Part shown: positions 9,109 to 18,651 of the stretch, piece after piece
Numbering within the stretch: the stretch's first letter is position 1
Layout: each line of letters starts with the position of its first letter
Source of the DNA: an uncultured Luminiphilus sp.
Lineage (GTDB): Bacteria; Pseudomonadota; Gammaproteobacteria; Pseudomonadales; Halieaceae
DNA: 56,613 nt
Direction of reading: 5' to 3'
Assembly (NCBI GenBank): GCA_938084055.1
Contig: CALKDK010000008.1
Coordinates: forward strand, 1 to 56,613
Notes under the pieces: model-generated
What the model saw: the letters and a program-made list of their open reading frames with translations, nothing else
Database searches by the model: none
What the model was told of the DNA's origin: nothing
Position numbers and translations under genes: made by a program

Positions 9109-10608
9109 GTGGCTGATGTAATTCTGGCGGTTGACCAGGGCACTACCGGCACCACGATTGCCGTCATGGCCGGTGACGGTCGCCTGTTGGGTAGCGTCAA
9201 CCACGAGTTTCCACAGATTTACCCGCAACCCGGTTGGGTAGAACACAACCCTGATGCGATTTGGTCATCGGTGCTGAAAGGAATTCGAGCCGTCCTGCGC
9301 AAAGGCCTTGCGAAGCCCGGAGATATCGCTGCGATCGGCATTACCAACCAGCGTGAAACCGCCCTCCTGTGGGACCGCGATTCCGGAAAGCCGATGAACA
9401 ATGCCATCGTTTGGCAGTGTCGTCGCACTACGCCCTTTTGTGAGGCTCTGAAGCGCGCGGGCCACGAACCCAGGGTGCGGGCTAAAACAGGTCTGGTACT
9501 GGACCCTTATTTCTCCGCAAGCAAATTTCGCTGGTTGCTGGACAATACGCCGGGCATCGGTCGACGGCTCAGCCAGGGTAAGGTCGCCGCGGGCACCATG
9601 GACTCCTTCCTGCTGTGGCGCCTCACCGGGGGCGCGGTCCACGCCACTGATGTATCCAATGCTTCCCGTACCTCGCTGCTCAATCTTGAGGAGCAAACCT
9701 GGGACGATGAGCTGTTGGGGTTGTTCGGTGTGCCCCGCCATATGCTGCCAGAGGTTGTTCCCTCCAGCGCTATCCTCGGGCATACCAAAGGTCTGCGTGA
9801 ACTACCGGACGGGATTCCCATCGCCGGCATTGCAGGTGATCAGCAGGCTGCGCTGTTCGGTCAGGCGTGTTTTAAGCCGGGAGACGCGAAGTGCACCTTC
9901 GGCACGGGCTCTTTCATACTGATGAATACGGGTGCTGAGCGACTCGACTCCGAGGCGGGGCTGCTGACCACCATCGGCTGGCAGCTGGGTCATGGTGGGC
10001 CAGTCAGTTACGCCCTTGAAGGGGGCGCATTCATCTGTGGGGCGGCGGTACAGTGGCTACGTGATGAGCTCTGCATCATCAGGTCTGCCCCCGACATCGA
10101 AAGCCTCGCGGCGTCTGTTCCAGACAGTGGCGGCGTGGAATTTGTGCCGGCACTGGCCGGATTGGGTGCTCCCCACTGGGATCCTGAGGCCCGCGGTATG
10201 ATCTGTGGCCTGACCCGTGGCAGTGGGCGTGGACATATCGCCCGCGCCACCCTGGACGCTATGGCCCTGCAAAACGCCGACATATTGAAGCTGATGGAGG
10301 CTGAAGCTGGAAAACGGATGAAAGCGTTACGTGTTGATGGCGGTGCGGCCGCCAACAACCTCCTCATGCAACTCCAGGCCGATTATCTTGGTCGTAAGAT
10401 AATTCGGCCGCGGGTCATTGAAACGACGGTAGCGGGCGCATGTTTTCTCGCCGGCCTGGGTGTGGGCCTCTGGAACTCCACGGCAGAGATCGCCAAGGTG
10501 TGGGGCGTCGACCAAGAGTTCAGGGTGGCGCTGTCACCCAAAAAGCGCGCGAATCGATGGCAGGCTTGGCATACCGCCGTCGCCCGGACTCGCCTAAAGA
10601 GCCCATAG
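9109..10608 (+). CDS. glpK: Glycerol kinase
   Basis: ATP-dependent phosphorylation of glycerol to glycerol-3-phosphate in the cytoplasm. The 499-residue protein has the FGGY-kinase N-terminal signature LAVDQGTTGTT, then GITNQRETALLWDR, the substrate loop AIVWQCRRT, GTGSFILMNTG in the ATPase core, and RVDGGAAANNLLMQ in the C-terminal domain. The start is GTG at 9109: GGGAGG at 9095-9100 is ideally spaced and the homology begins there, whereas an upstream in-frame ATG runs back into the preceding gene and terminator. No glycerol facilitator, glpD or glpR is adjacent, so here the gene is separated from the rest of its pathway. Confidence 0.96.
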   Translation: MADVILAVDQGTTGTTIAVMAGDGRLLGSVNHEFPQIYPQPGWVEHNPDAIWSSVLKGIRAVLRKGLAKPGDIAAIGITNQRETALLWDRDSGKPMNNAIVWQCRRTTPFCEALKRAGHEPRVRAKTGLVLDPYFSASKFRWLLDNTPGIGRRLSQGKVAAGTMDSFLLWRLTGGAVHATDVSNASRTSLLNLEEQTWDDELLGLFGVPRHMLPEVVPSSAILGHTKGLRELPDGIPIAGIAGDQQAALFGQACFKPGDAKCTFGTGSFILMNTGAERLDSEAGLLTTIGWQLGHGGPVSYALEGGAFICGAAVQWLRDELCIIRSAPDIESLAASVPDSGGVEFVPALAGLGAPHWDPEARGMICGLTRGSGRGHIARATLDAMALQNADILKLMEAEAGKRMKALRVDGGAAANNLLMQLQADYLGRKIIRPRVIETTVAGACFLAGLGVGLWNSTAEIAKVWGVDQEFRVALSPKKRANRWQAWHTAVARTRLKSP

Positions 10609-10609
10609 T

Positions 10610-10786
10610 ATGGCCGATGTGCTGCAATTCAAGGGGAAACCCCGCATGCCAGACCAGACGCTGTGTCGAAATGGGCACCATCGATGGGAAGTCGTTAAGT
10701 CCGACCCCTTTGCCGTGCGGCGGGGTGAGTTGATCACACGCTTCCGCTGCAAACGCTGCGGCAAGGAAAAAACCAAGGCCCAGTAA
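10610..10786 (+). CDS. Small basic CxxC protein, unknown function
   Basis: A 58-residue ORF starting one base after the glpK stop. The N-terminus MADVLQFKGKPRMP is followed by CRNGHHRW (Cys19 and two His) and a C-terminal CKRCGKEKTKAQ (Cys48, Cys51). The spacing Cys...His-His...CxxC suggests a small zinc ribbon, with many Arg and Lys residues compatible with nucleic-acid binding. It is probably translated from the glpK transcript. I do not recognise a named family, and an annotation cut-off of 60 residues would miss it. Confidence 0.6.
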   Translation: MADVLQFKGKPRMPDQTLCRNGHHRWEVVKSDPFAVRRGELITRFRCKRCGKEKTKAQ

Positions 10787-10969
10787 TCGCCACGCCCCGG
10801 CGCTCCCGATGGGCGCAGCCCGGTGTGTTCGCTACGCTATCTGCCCGCGACTCGGGGTCAGGCCCACCGCGTAGAGCGCCGGGGGGTCTCCGATCATCCC
10901 TTATCAACCGGTCCTGCCGACCCCTGGTCCTGTATATCCAGGGGCCGCAGTCATGGCTGCGCTCGGTCC

Positions 10970-13423
10970 TCAGGGCGCGGAGCTGAGCACCCGGGAGGAC
11001 ACCGTGTTGTCCGCTATGGCAGCGCTGGAGAACAGAATGGGGCGCCACTGTTTCGTCTGGTACAGATGGGTCTGATCGGAAAAATAGGGTGACGTCGGAT
11101 TCCCGGACTGGGAATAGGACAGCAGCGCCTCGGCAACCGGCCCCTCGTCGTCGTAGCCCAGGGTCATAATGAAGCTTGAGCCGTGCACGATGTTGTAGCC
11201 ACTCTCGGTGAGGCTCCTGCTGTCGCCAACGAACACCGGGCTGCCGGTGAAGATGGGGCTGGCGGGAGCGCCGTTGCTCCGGGAGTGGGTGACCTGCAGG
11301 TTGGCAATGCCCTCGTAGCTGTTGCCCCCGTGCAGCGGGATAACCTCATTCATTCGGTGCCCTACCTGAAGAATACCCAGCGGCGTATCCAGCGCGATCC
11401 CGGCTCCCTGCAGGAGCAGTACTGCTTCGGCCAGACGATCCAGGGCCAGGCCAGGGTCACCCAGACCGGATGGGGTGTCCAGCGGGTTGGCTGGATCGAA
11501 TGCGGTGGCAAAAAGACTGCCGCCCAATTGAGTTTCAGGGTACGGGTAACGGGTCAGCCACTCCCTGAACAGCGCCGCCCCCCGGGACTCCAGATTGAAC
11601 GTTTGGTCCCACTGATCGAGTACGTCACACGCGGCCGTCAGGTCAATGGTTTTACCCGAGACCTCACGCTCGGGAGCGGCCTTGCAGGCGACCAGCAGTT
11701 CCGGCAGTAACAGCCCTGCGGTCAGGCTGTCATTGGCGAACAGGGCGGACTGGACTTCAGCAATGGAAAATTTCCCGTCTTCCCCCGCGTACTGGAAGGG
11801 ACTGTCAGTCCCGAGCAGTTCGACGTTCATGCGGGTGCGCAGGCTGCGCGGCGTGTGGGTGGGTCCATACAGGGGCGACAGGGGCTGGGCCGGGTTGTCC
11901 GGATCGCTGAGCCAGTAGCTGTCATTGGCGTTGAAGACATACTGATCGCTCTCGATCAGGGGTCGGCGCTCGAAGGGTTCGGTGCCGGGGACAGTCGCGC
12001 CGGTGTCCAGCCAGTCGTTGCTGGCGGTGCTGCCATCAAGAATGACCAGACCCTGGGTCAGATAGAGGTATTGCAGTTTGGGGGTTGCCGCCTGGCTGGC
12101 GCGCCAGGCGGCGATGGTGTCCTCACTGAGTGCGCCGACGGTGGAATTGTCGATGTAGACCGCGCGGCCGGTGGCACTGGTGGCGATGGTATTCACCCAC
12201 GGCATGGCATTGTACTGGCGGTGGGCGTCGATGAATTCATCCATGCCCGTCGCCTGCCCCATGGCCAGCCACTGGGCCAGGGTCTGGCTGTTTTCGGCGT
12301 TGGCATCCCGGACCGCGAATACGGTCAGGGGATTGTCGCTGAGTCCGGGCAGTGCAATCAGTGGGCCATGGTGGGAAAACCAGATCGTATGTTGGTAAGG
12401 CGCTGTCACGCCGTCAGCCGTGACGTCGACAGTGACGGTCTTGGCCCGCAAATCCCGCCAGCCATCCTGCCAGCGGTATTGGCGCGGGTTGTCCGGATTG
12501 AGGGCCAGTTGGTAGATGACGGTCCGTTTTGAATTGGACACCGTGTGCGACCAGCCGATGTCTTTGTTGAAACCCAGCGCCACTCCCGGTGTGCCAATCA
12601 GACCGACACCATAGACATCGAGCTGTCCGGGCAGGGTCAGGTGCTTCTCCCAGAATCGTGCCGTGCCGTACCAGGGGTAGTGTGGGTTGGCGAGCAGAAT
12701 GCCTTTGCCGTTTTCGGTTCGTTCCGAGGCCAACGACCAGGCGTTAGAGCCCATATCCGGAAGGTTCAGCTCGGCCAGCGTTGCCAACAGCTGGGGCGCG
12801 GATGGGGACTCACGGGACGCTGCCATGTCCGCCACAGTAACGTCGGGCAGGGGGGCGGCGAGCAGGGCAGGAGCCACTCGGGGCAGGGTATACAGCAGGG
12901 TCAGGTATTGGGTCATAAACGCTTCGGGCTGTACCGGCGTGACCCAGTCAGCACCATCACACCAGGATCCCGTGCCGTCCGGGTGCTCGACGAGAAATTG
13001 GTTGTAACCCGCCGCGTAGCCGGCTATCCAGTCGCGGATATCCTCGGGTTGGCTCTGCAGTGCTGCCGCCGATCGCGCGCCGATGCCCAGAGCCTTGATG
13101 ACCACATCCCGGGCCGTGTTTTGCTGGTTGTGGCCCGGGCCAAAGGCATGGGCACTCTCGCCCCGGGACTGGACCAGCGCGAGGGCCATGTTGCACACCT
13201 GATCTTCCGCCGACGCGTAGGCCTCGCCGAAGCCCAGGGAGCCCCAGTCGTCGGCGGTGATATGGGGGATGCCGTAGGCAGTGCGCACCACCGTGGCTTC
13301 ATACTGGGATGTTGCCGGCTGGGTCGCAGTGGGGCGCTCCCCGCATCCGACCAGCAGGACAGCCAGAAAAGCGGGAACAATGCAGCGGGCCATTGGGCTC
13401 GCTCGGGTGACAAGATGCGGCAT
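10970..13423 (-). CDS. Penicillin acylase-family (Ntn-hydrolase) lipoprotein
   Basis: An 817-residue precursor of the penicillin amidase / acyl-homoserine-lactone acylase superfamily. The signal peptide ends in LLVGC, a lipobox, so it is likely anchored in the outer membrane or at the periplasmic face. ATVVRTAYGIPHI begins the alpha chain. The autocatalytic nucleophile is expected to be the Ser in MGSNAWSLA, which would become the first residue of the beta chain, and LLANPHYPW follows as in the family. The ATG at 13423 is chosen because GGAGG stands 8 bases upstream; ATGs at 13438 and 13393 are alternatives. Possible substrates include N-acyl amides or homoserine lactones. Divergent from a TPR lipoprotein gene. 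Confidence 0.88.
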   Translation of the reverse strand: MPHLVTRASPMARCIVPAFLAVLLVGCGERPTATQPATSQYEATVVRTAYGIPHITADDWGSLGFGEAYASAEDQVCNMALALVQSRGESAHAFGPGHNQQNTARDVVIKALGIGARSAAALQSQPEDIRDWIAGYAAGYNQFLVEHPDGTGSWCDGADWVTPVQPEAFMTQYLTLLYTLPRVAPALLAAPLPDVTVADMAASRESPSAPQLLATLAELNLPDMGSNAWSLASERTENGKGILLANPHYPWYGTARFWEKHLTLPGQLDVYGVGLIGTPGVALGFNKDIGWSHTVSNSKRTVIYQLALNPDNPRQYRWQDGWRDLRAKTVTVDVTADGVTAPYQHTIWFSHHGPLIALPGLSDNPLTVFAVRDANAENSQTLAQWLAMGQATGMDEFIDAHRQYNAMPWVNTIATSATGRAVYIDNSTVGALSEDTIAAWRASQAATPKLQYLYLTQGLVILDGSTASNDWLDTGATVPGTEPFERRPLIESDQYVFNANDSYWLSDPDNPAQPLSPLYGPTHTPRSLRTRMNVELLGTDSPFQYAGEDGKFSIAEVQSALFANDSLTAGLLLPELLVACKAAPEREVSGKTIDLTAACDVLDQWDQTFNLESRGAALFREWLTRYPYPETQLGGSLFATAFDPANPLDTPSGLGDPGLALDRLAEAVLLLQGAGIALDTPLGILQVGHRMNEVIPLHGGNSYEGIANLQVTHSRSNGAPASPIFTGSPVFVGDSRSLTESGYNIVHGSSFIMTLGYDDEGPVAEALLSYSQSGNPTSPYFSDQTHLYQTKQWRPILFSSAAIADNTVSSRVLSSAP

Positions 13424-13689
13424 TGGGGGTGCCTCCATGGCGTGGGTCAATGTCACTATCCTGCGGCAACAAGCCCGACCTTGTCGATGAAAATTTGTGC
13501 CGGAGAGACGGTCATTCGTCCGAGATAGGTCAGAAACAGAACAGTAATTGGATGCCGCCAGGCCCGGCCAACCACCAACCACAATGGAGTGATCAAAACC
13601 GATACACTGGTGGCGGCCACTGACCATTGCCCGGGTCGCTCCCCGGCGCTCACGGCCCCCCAGTTGCGGAAAGATTGTTGGAGGAAGCC

Positions 13690-15444
13690 ATGACAGCAGC
13701 ACTGCACCCAGACACCGCCGGACGTGGCCCAAGGGGACTCCTGATGGGAGCATGGATGGCCGTCACTCTGGCTGTTGGCGGCTGTAGTGATCCCTCGGGC
13801 AACTCCCCAGCGGATGATCGGCTGGAGCGCGATGGTGGACCATCGACTGCCCCGCTGGCGATTCTTGTCCAGGGTTCTGGTACTTACTCCCGACCAATCG
13901 CGACGCTGGCCCCTGCAGCGCAAGCGTTTTTTGACCAGGGGCTGCGGCTTAGCTGGGCATTTTATTTCCCGGAAGCCATGGCCTCGTACCGGGAGGCCGC
14001 CCGGCTTGATCCCACCCATCCCATGCCCTACTGGGGTCTGGCCCACGCGGCGGGCCCCAATCCCAATTCCCGTTATGCGGGCATGCCCGACGATCCCGAG
14101 AGCGTCGCCAAGGTGGCCATCACCAAGGCCATGACCCTGATCGATCGCGCAGAACCGTTGGAAGCTGCGCTGATTCGGGCGCTGCATGTACTCTATGACG
14201 ACGCGTCCATCCCCGACGCCAACGCCCGGGACCAGGCCTACCTCAGCGCCATGCGCAGCCTTAACACCGAGCATCCCGGAGACCCGGATATTGCCGCTTT
14301 GTATGCCGCGGCTTATATGTCGATTCGCCGTTGGGACTACTGGGATGAGGAGGGTCATCCCCGGAGTGAGACCCTGGCCGTGGCCGAGGCCCTCGAGGCC
14401 GTCATGGCTGACGATCTGGGCCATCCCGGGGTACTGCATCTGCACATTCACCTGATCGAGGCGTCCCAGGATCCCGGCCGTGCTTTGGTCTCGGCGGATG
14501 CCCTGGAGGCTACAGTACCCATTGGTGGACACGTTGTGCATATGCCGGCGCATATCTACATTCGAGTCGGTGATTATCGAAAGGCCATTGCCAACAATCG
14601 CCGGTCATTGGCGGTGGACAGGGAGTTTGCCGCGATTTGGGGGGACCGTCCGCTGCCAAACGACGGAACTTACAACTTATCCCATCGTGTTCACGCGGGC
14701 CATGCGCTGGACTTCATTCGTTTTGCAGCCACCATGCAGGGTAACTTCGAGTTGGCCATTTCCTCTGCGTGGGAGATGGCGAATGGGATAAGTCCCACAG
14801 CCGCCACCATGGGCAGGGGCCAGAAACGGCGCGCGGCTCCCTGGTTGGTGCTGAAAACGTTTGGTCGTTGGGATGACATTCTCGCCCTGCAGCGGCCTCT
14901 GGAGAGCACCCCCTATTTGGACGGTATCCTGGCCTATGTTCTCGGTAGTGCCCACGTGGCGAAGGGTGACTTGGAGGCGGCGCAGCAGGCGCTGGAGCAG
15001 TTAGAAGCACTGGCCCGTGACGTCAACGCGGGGGGCAATCGTCCCGGCGCGACCGCGACGAAAGAAATCCTGAATCTTGCGTCCTATGGCCTGCAGGGAG
15101 AGTTGCAGCTTGCCCGGGGCAACCTCGCGGACGCCATCGAATCCTTTACTGCCGGCGTGGCAGTGGAAGATACCAACAACTATACCGAGCCCCCCGACTG
15201 GCCCCAGTCAATGCGGCTTTACCTTGGTTCAGCTTTGCTGAGGGCGGGTCGTGCGGAGGCGGCTCAAGCTGTCTATCAGCGGGATCTGTCATGGAACCAG
15301 CGCAACGGCTGGGCCCTGTTCGGCCTGGTTCAGGCATTGCGTGCCCAGGGGAAAATTGAGGCTGCAGACCGTCGGGATAGCCAATGGCAGGCAGCCTGGC
15401 GGGACGCGGATCAGCTGCTGACCGATTCGGTCGTCCTGCAGTAA
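13690..15444 (+). CDS. TPR-repeat lipoprotein
   Basis: A 584-residue protein with a lipoprotein signal (hydrophobic GAWMAVTLAVGG followed by Cys). The body is helical with tetratricopeptide-like repeats: AFYFPEAMASYREAARLDP near residues 80-100, RKAIANNRRSLAVD, DLEAAQQALEQLE, and LADAIESFTAGV towards the C-terminus. A repeated His-rich stretch (HLHIHLIEA, HVVHMPAHIYIR) in the middle is notable and could bind metal. TPR proteins usually act as protein-interaction scaffolds; no partner can be named. The start at 13690 has GGAGG just upstream. It is divergent from the acylase gene across 266 bp. Confidence 0.82.
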   Translation: MTAALHPDTAGRGPRGLLMGAWMAVTLAVGGCSDPSGNSPADDRLERDGGPSTAPLAILVQGSGTYSRPIATLAPAAQAFFDQGLRLSWAFYFPEAMASYREAARLDPTHPMPYWGLAHAAGPNPNSRYAGMPDDPESVAKVAITKAMTLIDRAEPLEAALIRALHVLYDDASIPDANARDQAYLSAMRSLNTEHPGDPDIAALYAAAYMSIRRWDYWDEEGHPRSETLAVAEALEAVMADDLGHPGVLHLHIHLIEASQDPGRALVSADALEATVPIGGHVVHMPAHIYIRVGDYRKAIANNRRSLAVDREFAAIWGDRPLPNDGTYNLSHRVHAGHALDFIRFAATMQGNFELAISSAWEMANGISPTAATMGRGQKRRAAPWLVLKTFGRWDDILALQRPLESTPYLDGILAYVLGSAHVAKGDLEAAQQALEQLEALARDVNAGGNRPGATATKEILNLASYGLQGELQLARGNLADAIESFTAGVAVEDTNNYTEPPDWPQSMRLYLGSALLRAGRAEAAQAVYQRDLSWNQRNGWALFGLVQALRAQGKIEAADRRDSQWQAAWRDADQLLTDSVVLQ

Positions 15445-15501
15445 CGGTTCTCTTGGATATCCAAGCGGAAGCGGGGCACAGTTGTGGCTTCCAACCCGCG
15501 G

Positions 15502-15900
15502 TCAGGCCTTGATAAGCCGCCATTGCTGTAGGTTTTGTCCAGCACTCAGAATCAAGAGACCCGCGAATATCCCCAGGTTTTTTACAAAATTTTGCAGCTC
15601 ATGGCCCTGGTCGGTCTCCGGGTAGGTATTCCAGAAGTCGTGCATGCCGAGATTAATCAACAGTGTCATACCGGCAAACATGAGCGCGACCTCCCTGATC
15701 CTGAAGCCTGTGATGAGGCATAGACCGCCACCAACCTGTAGAAGCGTTGTGATGGGAAGCAGTAATCCCGGGACCGGTATGTCGTGCAGGGTCATGTAGT
15801 CGAGCATGGCCTGGTAGCTGGTGATTTTCGACAGGCCGGGTGCCAAAAAATAAAGGCCCAAGAGGCAGCGTCCCAGGGTGACAGCCATACGCTCGATCAT
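15502..15900 (-). CDS. DoxX family membrane protein
   Basis: A 132-residue protein with four predicted membrane segments (around LGLYFLAPGLSK, LLLPITTLLQVGGGLCLITG, VALMFAGMTLLINLG and LGIFAGLLILSAG). It starts with GRCLLGLYFLAPGLSKI, the usual DoxX opening. DoxX relatives are small membrane proteins linked to oxidoreductases, but their role is poorly defined. The ATG at 15900 has GGAG 8 bases upstream; the in-frame extension to 15948 lacks membrane-protein character. It is convergent with the TPR gene. A 14-bp perfect palindrome (15452-15465) lies between the two stops. Confidence 0.85.
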   Translation of the reverse strand: MIERMAVTLGRCLLGLYFLAPGLSKITSYQAMLDYMTLHDIPVPGLLLPITTLLQVGGGLCLITGFRIREVALMFAGMTLLINLGMHDFWNTYPETDQGHELQNFVKNLGIFAGLLILSAGQNLQQWRLIKA

Positions 15901-16168
15901 CGGTTTTCTCCAACAAACAGAAGGCTCCGGATTCGCCCAGCATAGCATGGTTATCCCCCTGCTCAGGCTGTGCCACAGGGGTTTCCGGGAGCGCTACCGT
16001 AACCCCCTCTGGCTGAGTCAGGCCTACGAACTCCTGCAGGTTGTCAGGTATCCCCGAGGGTAACGGGAATACACTATGTTTATCGGTCGAATTTTATCCT
16101 GGGGGGGTTGGCGCGCCCGGGAAGACAGAGTAGCGTTAGCGCAAAATCCGGCTCAATCAGGGGGCGCC

Positions 16169-17515
16169 ATGACCGCAATGATCTATCCCACCACCAACCC
16201 GGCTGCGACTGAGGTCATGGTGGTCTCAAGGGGCGAGGGTCCCTATATCTATGACCAGACCGGCAAGCAATACCTGGAGGGTATGGCCGGCTTGTGGTGC
16301 ACGTCGCTGGGTTATGGAAACGAGGAGATCATAGAGACGGCCCGTCGCCAAATGGAACAACTGAGTTTTAGCCATATGTTTGGGGGCAAAACGCATCCGT
16401 CGGCAATTGAACTCGCTGATAAGTTGGCGGCCATGACGCCCATCGACGATGCTCGAGTGTTTCTGGGGGCGTCAGGTTCCGACGCCAACGACACCCTGGT
16501 CAAACTGATTCGTTATCACGCCGTGGCGACGGGTCAGCCCGATCGCGTGAAGATCATTGCCCGTGAGAAGGGCTATCACGGCGTGACACTGGCCTCCGCG
16601 GCCTTGACGGGACTGCCACCGAACCACACACATTTTCAACTACCTTTCGATGCCCTCGGTGTACTTCGTACCGGTGCGCCGCACTACTATCGCTGTGCGG
16701 AAGATGGGGAAACCGAGGCGGATTTTGTGGCACGCCGCGCCCGTGAGCTTGAGCAGTTGATACTTGCAGAGGGGCCTGACACGATCGCCGCAATGATCGC
16801 CGAGCCCGTCAACGGTGCCGGGGGTGTCATTGTTCCGCCAGGGGGTTATTTTGAGGCAATTCAGGAGGTGCTGGATCGCTATGGCATTCTGCTCTGGGAT
16901 GACGAGGTGATCTGCGGTTTTGGGCGTTTGGGTGCCGCTTTCGGGGCTGAAAAGCTCAACATGAGGCCTAAAATGATGGCATGTGCCAAAGCACTGACTT
17001 CCGCCTATGTGCCGCTCTCAGCCGCTATTGTAAGCGGCGAAATTGCCGATGCCATTGCTGGGCCGGCAACTGAAATGGGTGTTTTTGGCCACGGTTATAC
17101 CTACAGTGGCCATCCGCTGGGCTGCGCGGTGGCGAGCAAGGTACTCGATATTTACCAGCGTGATGGGTTGTTTGAGCATGCTGCTGTCATGGGTCGCTAC
17201 ATGGCAGTGGGGCTCTCCAAGTTTGCCGATCACCCGCTGGTGGGCGAGGTCTCTGCGATGGGGTTGTTGGGTGCCCTTGAGCTGGTGGCCGACAAGTCAA
17301 CCAAGCGACCCTTCGAGGGTATGAAGGTGGGTCAGTACTGCGCAAAAGCGGCTGAGACCAATGGGCTGATCATTCGACCGCTTGGGGGAAATCGCATTGC
17401 CCTGTGCCCCCCCCTGATTATTCAGGAGACGCATGTCGACGAGATCATGGACAAATTGGGCCGGGCACTCAACAGCACCCTCGATTTTGTGACTGCGGAG
17501 GGGCTTGCAGGGTAA
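16169..17515 (+). CDS. Class III aminotransferase (omega-transaminase type)
   Basis: A 448-residue PLP-dependent aminotransferase. Motifs in order are GMAGLWCTSLGYGN (N-terminal substrate loop), FLGASGSDANDTLVKL (PLP phosphate binding), GYHGVTLASAALTG, DEVICGFGRLG (Asp that contacts the PLP ring nitrogen), and MACAKALTSAYVPLSA with the Schiff-base Lys. It probably transfers an amino group from an omega-amino acid or amine to pyruvate or another keto acid. The start ATG at 16169 gives the normal length; an earlier ATG at 16076 adds an implausible segment. The polyamine-type genes 27 kb away are a possible but unproven link. Confidence 0.9.
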   Translation: MTAMIYPTTNPAATEVMVVSRGEGPYIYDQTGKQYLEGMAGLWCTSLGYGNEEIIETARRQMEQLSFSHMFGGKTHPSAIELADKLAAMTPIDDARVFLGASGSDANDTLVKLIRYHAVATGQPDRVKIIAREKGYHGVTLASAALTGLPPNHTHFQLPFDALGVLRTGAPHYYRCAEDGETEADFVARRARELEQLILAEGPDTIAAMIAEPVNGAGGVIVPPGGYFEAIQEVLDRYGILLWDDEVICGFGRLGAAFGAEKLNMRPKMMACAKALTSAYVPLSAAIVSGEIADAIAGPATEMGVFGHGYTYSGHPLGCAVASKVLDIYQRDGLFEHAAVMGRYMAVGLSKFADHPLVGEVSAMGLLGALELVADKSTKRPFEGMKVGQYCAKAAETNGLIIRPLGGNRIALCPPLIIQETHVDEIMDKLGRALNSTLDFVTAEGLAG

Positions 17516-17649
17516 GGCCTTGCAGCCGCCGCCAGCAGAGGTTTAACGCCGAGCCAAACCGGGCTCTCATCCGCGGCTTGCAGTGGTCCTGGGCCGATCA
17601 ATTCAGGGGGCGAGTGTGGCTCCGTAGCCGGCCGCTTCCGTATTTTCTT

Positions 17650-18651
17650 TTACGGGGAAGCCGTTCCTGGCACCAGTAACGCGAGACAGAAGCGTGACTG
17701 GTTGTCCAGCCAGTGCTTCGCCAGCGACAGGCCTGCGTGGGCTGCCAGGTGCTGAATATCCTCCAGCGTAAATTTGTAGGAGTGTTCGGTTCTGATTGCC
17801 GCGCCGGGTGGAAATACGAAGCCCTGGCCTCCGACGCTGATGGCGTCTTCAGACTCTGCAATCAGGTCCATTTCGATGCGACGCAGGTCGGGGTTGTACC
17901 GGGCTTCATGCCGCCACTGGTCGGGCTTGAAGTCGGCACCGGCCCTTTCATTGACGACACGCAGAATGTTGCGATTGAAGGCGGCAGTCACGCCGGCCGT
18001 ATCGTCATAGGCCTGTTGGAGTGTGACACCGTCCTTATGGAGATCAATGCCCAGAAGAATGGCCCCCCGGGCTCCCACGACCCGGGCCAGCTGGGTAATG
18101 AAGTCACGCTGCGCATCTGGCTCAAAATTACCCAGTGTTGAGCCCGGGTAAAAAACGATTCTATGGCCCGCAGGTATGGCCTGGGTAAAGGTCCAGTCCC
18201 GGGTGAAATCCGCAGCAATAGCCGTGACCGAAAGCTCTGGCAGCTGGCGCGCTACGTCTTTTGCCGCCTCCCAGAGAAAGTTGCCGGCGATGTCAATGGG
18301 AACGAAGGTGTGGGGTAGGGCGCGTTCAAGCAATGGGAGGACTTTACTGCAATTACCACTACCGGGTTCGATGATAACGTCGGCAACACCGAGCGCCTCG
18401 ACGATCTCGTCAAGATGACGGCCAAAAATCTCGGCTTCGGCGCGGGTCAGGTAATACTCGGGCAGTTCGGTAATGGCTTCGAAAAGCTCTGAACCCTGGG
18501 AGTCATAGAAGTACTTGGGGGAGAGGCGGGGTGGCTGCTCGGAAAGCGAGGCCACCACTTCTCTACTCTCGTCTACGACGGGTCTCGAGGTTTCTATAAA
18601 GCGCAAATTACTGGGCTCATCACGCTTGGAACCCGCACTGATTGACGTCAT
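17650..18651 (-). CDS. egtD: L-histidine N-alpha-methyltransferase (ergothioneine biosynthesis)
   Basis: The SAM-dependent trimethylation of histidine to hercynine, first step of ergothioneine synthesis. The 333-residue protein has the signature YFYDSQGSELFEAIT near 47-61 and LPEYYLTRAE after it, the SAM motif EPGSGNCSKV at 95-104, and FYPGSTLGNF around 166-175. The ATG at 18651 overlaps the stop of egtB by four bases (ATGA), which fixes the start and shows a two-gene operon. An in-frame extension to 18780 runs back inside egtB and is not real. Confidence 0.95.
   Translation of the reverse strand: MTSISAGSKRDEPSNLRFIETSRPVVDESREVVASLSEQPPRLSPKYFYDSQGSELFEAITELPEYYLTRAEAEIFGRHLDEIVEALGVADVIIEPGSGNCSKVLPLLERALPHTFVPIDIAGNFLWEAAKDVARQLPELSVTAIAADFTRDWTFTQAIPAGHRIVFYPGSTLGNFEPDAQRDFITQLARVVGARGAILLGIDLHKDGVTLQQAYDDTAGVTAAFNRNILRVVNERAGADFKPDQWRHEARYNPDLRRIEMDLIAESEDAISVGGQGFVFPPGAAIRTEHSYKFTLEDIQHLAAHAGLSLAKHWLDNQSRFCLALLVPGTASP

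Noticed and set aside
12545..14553. Long open frames on the strand opposite to the acylase and TPR genes (for example 327 and 365 codons)
   Set aside because: They lie fully or mostly inside well-supported genes on the other strand, show no domain and are explained by high GC content.
17516..17649. Terminator between the aminotransferase and egtD
   Set aside because: I found no convincing stem followed by a T run.
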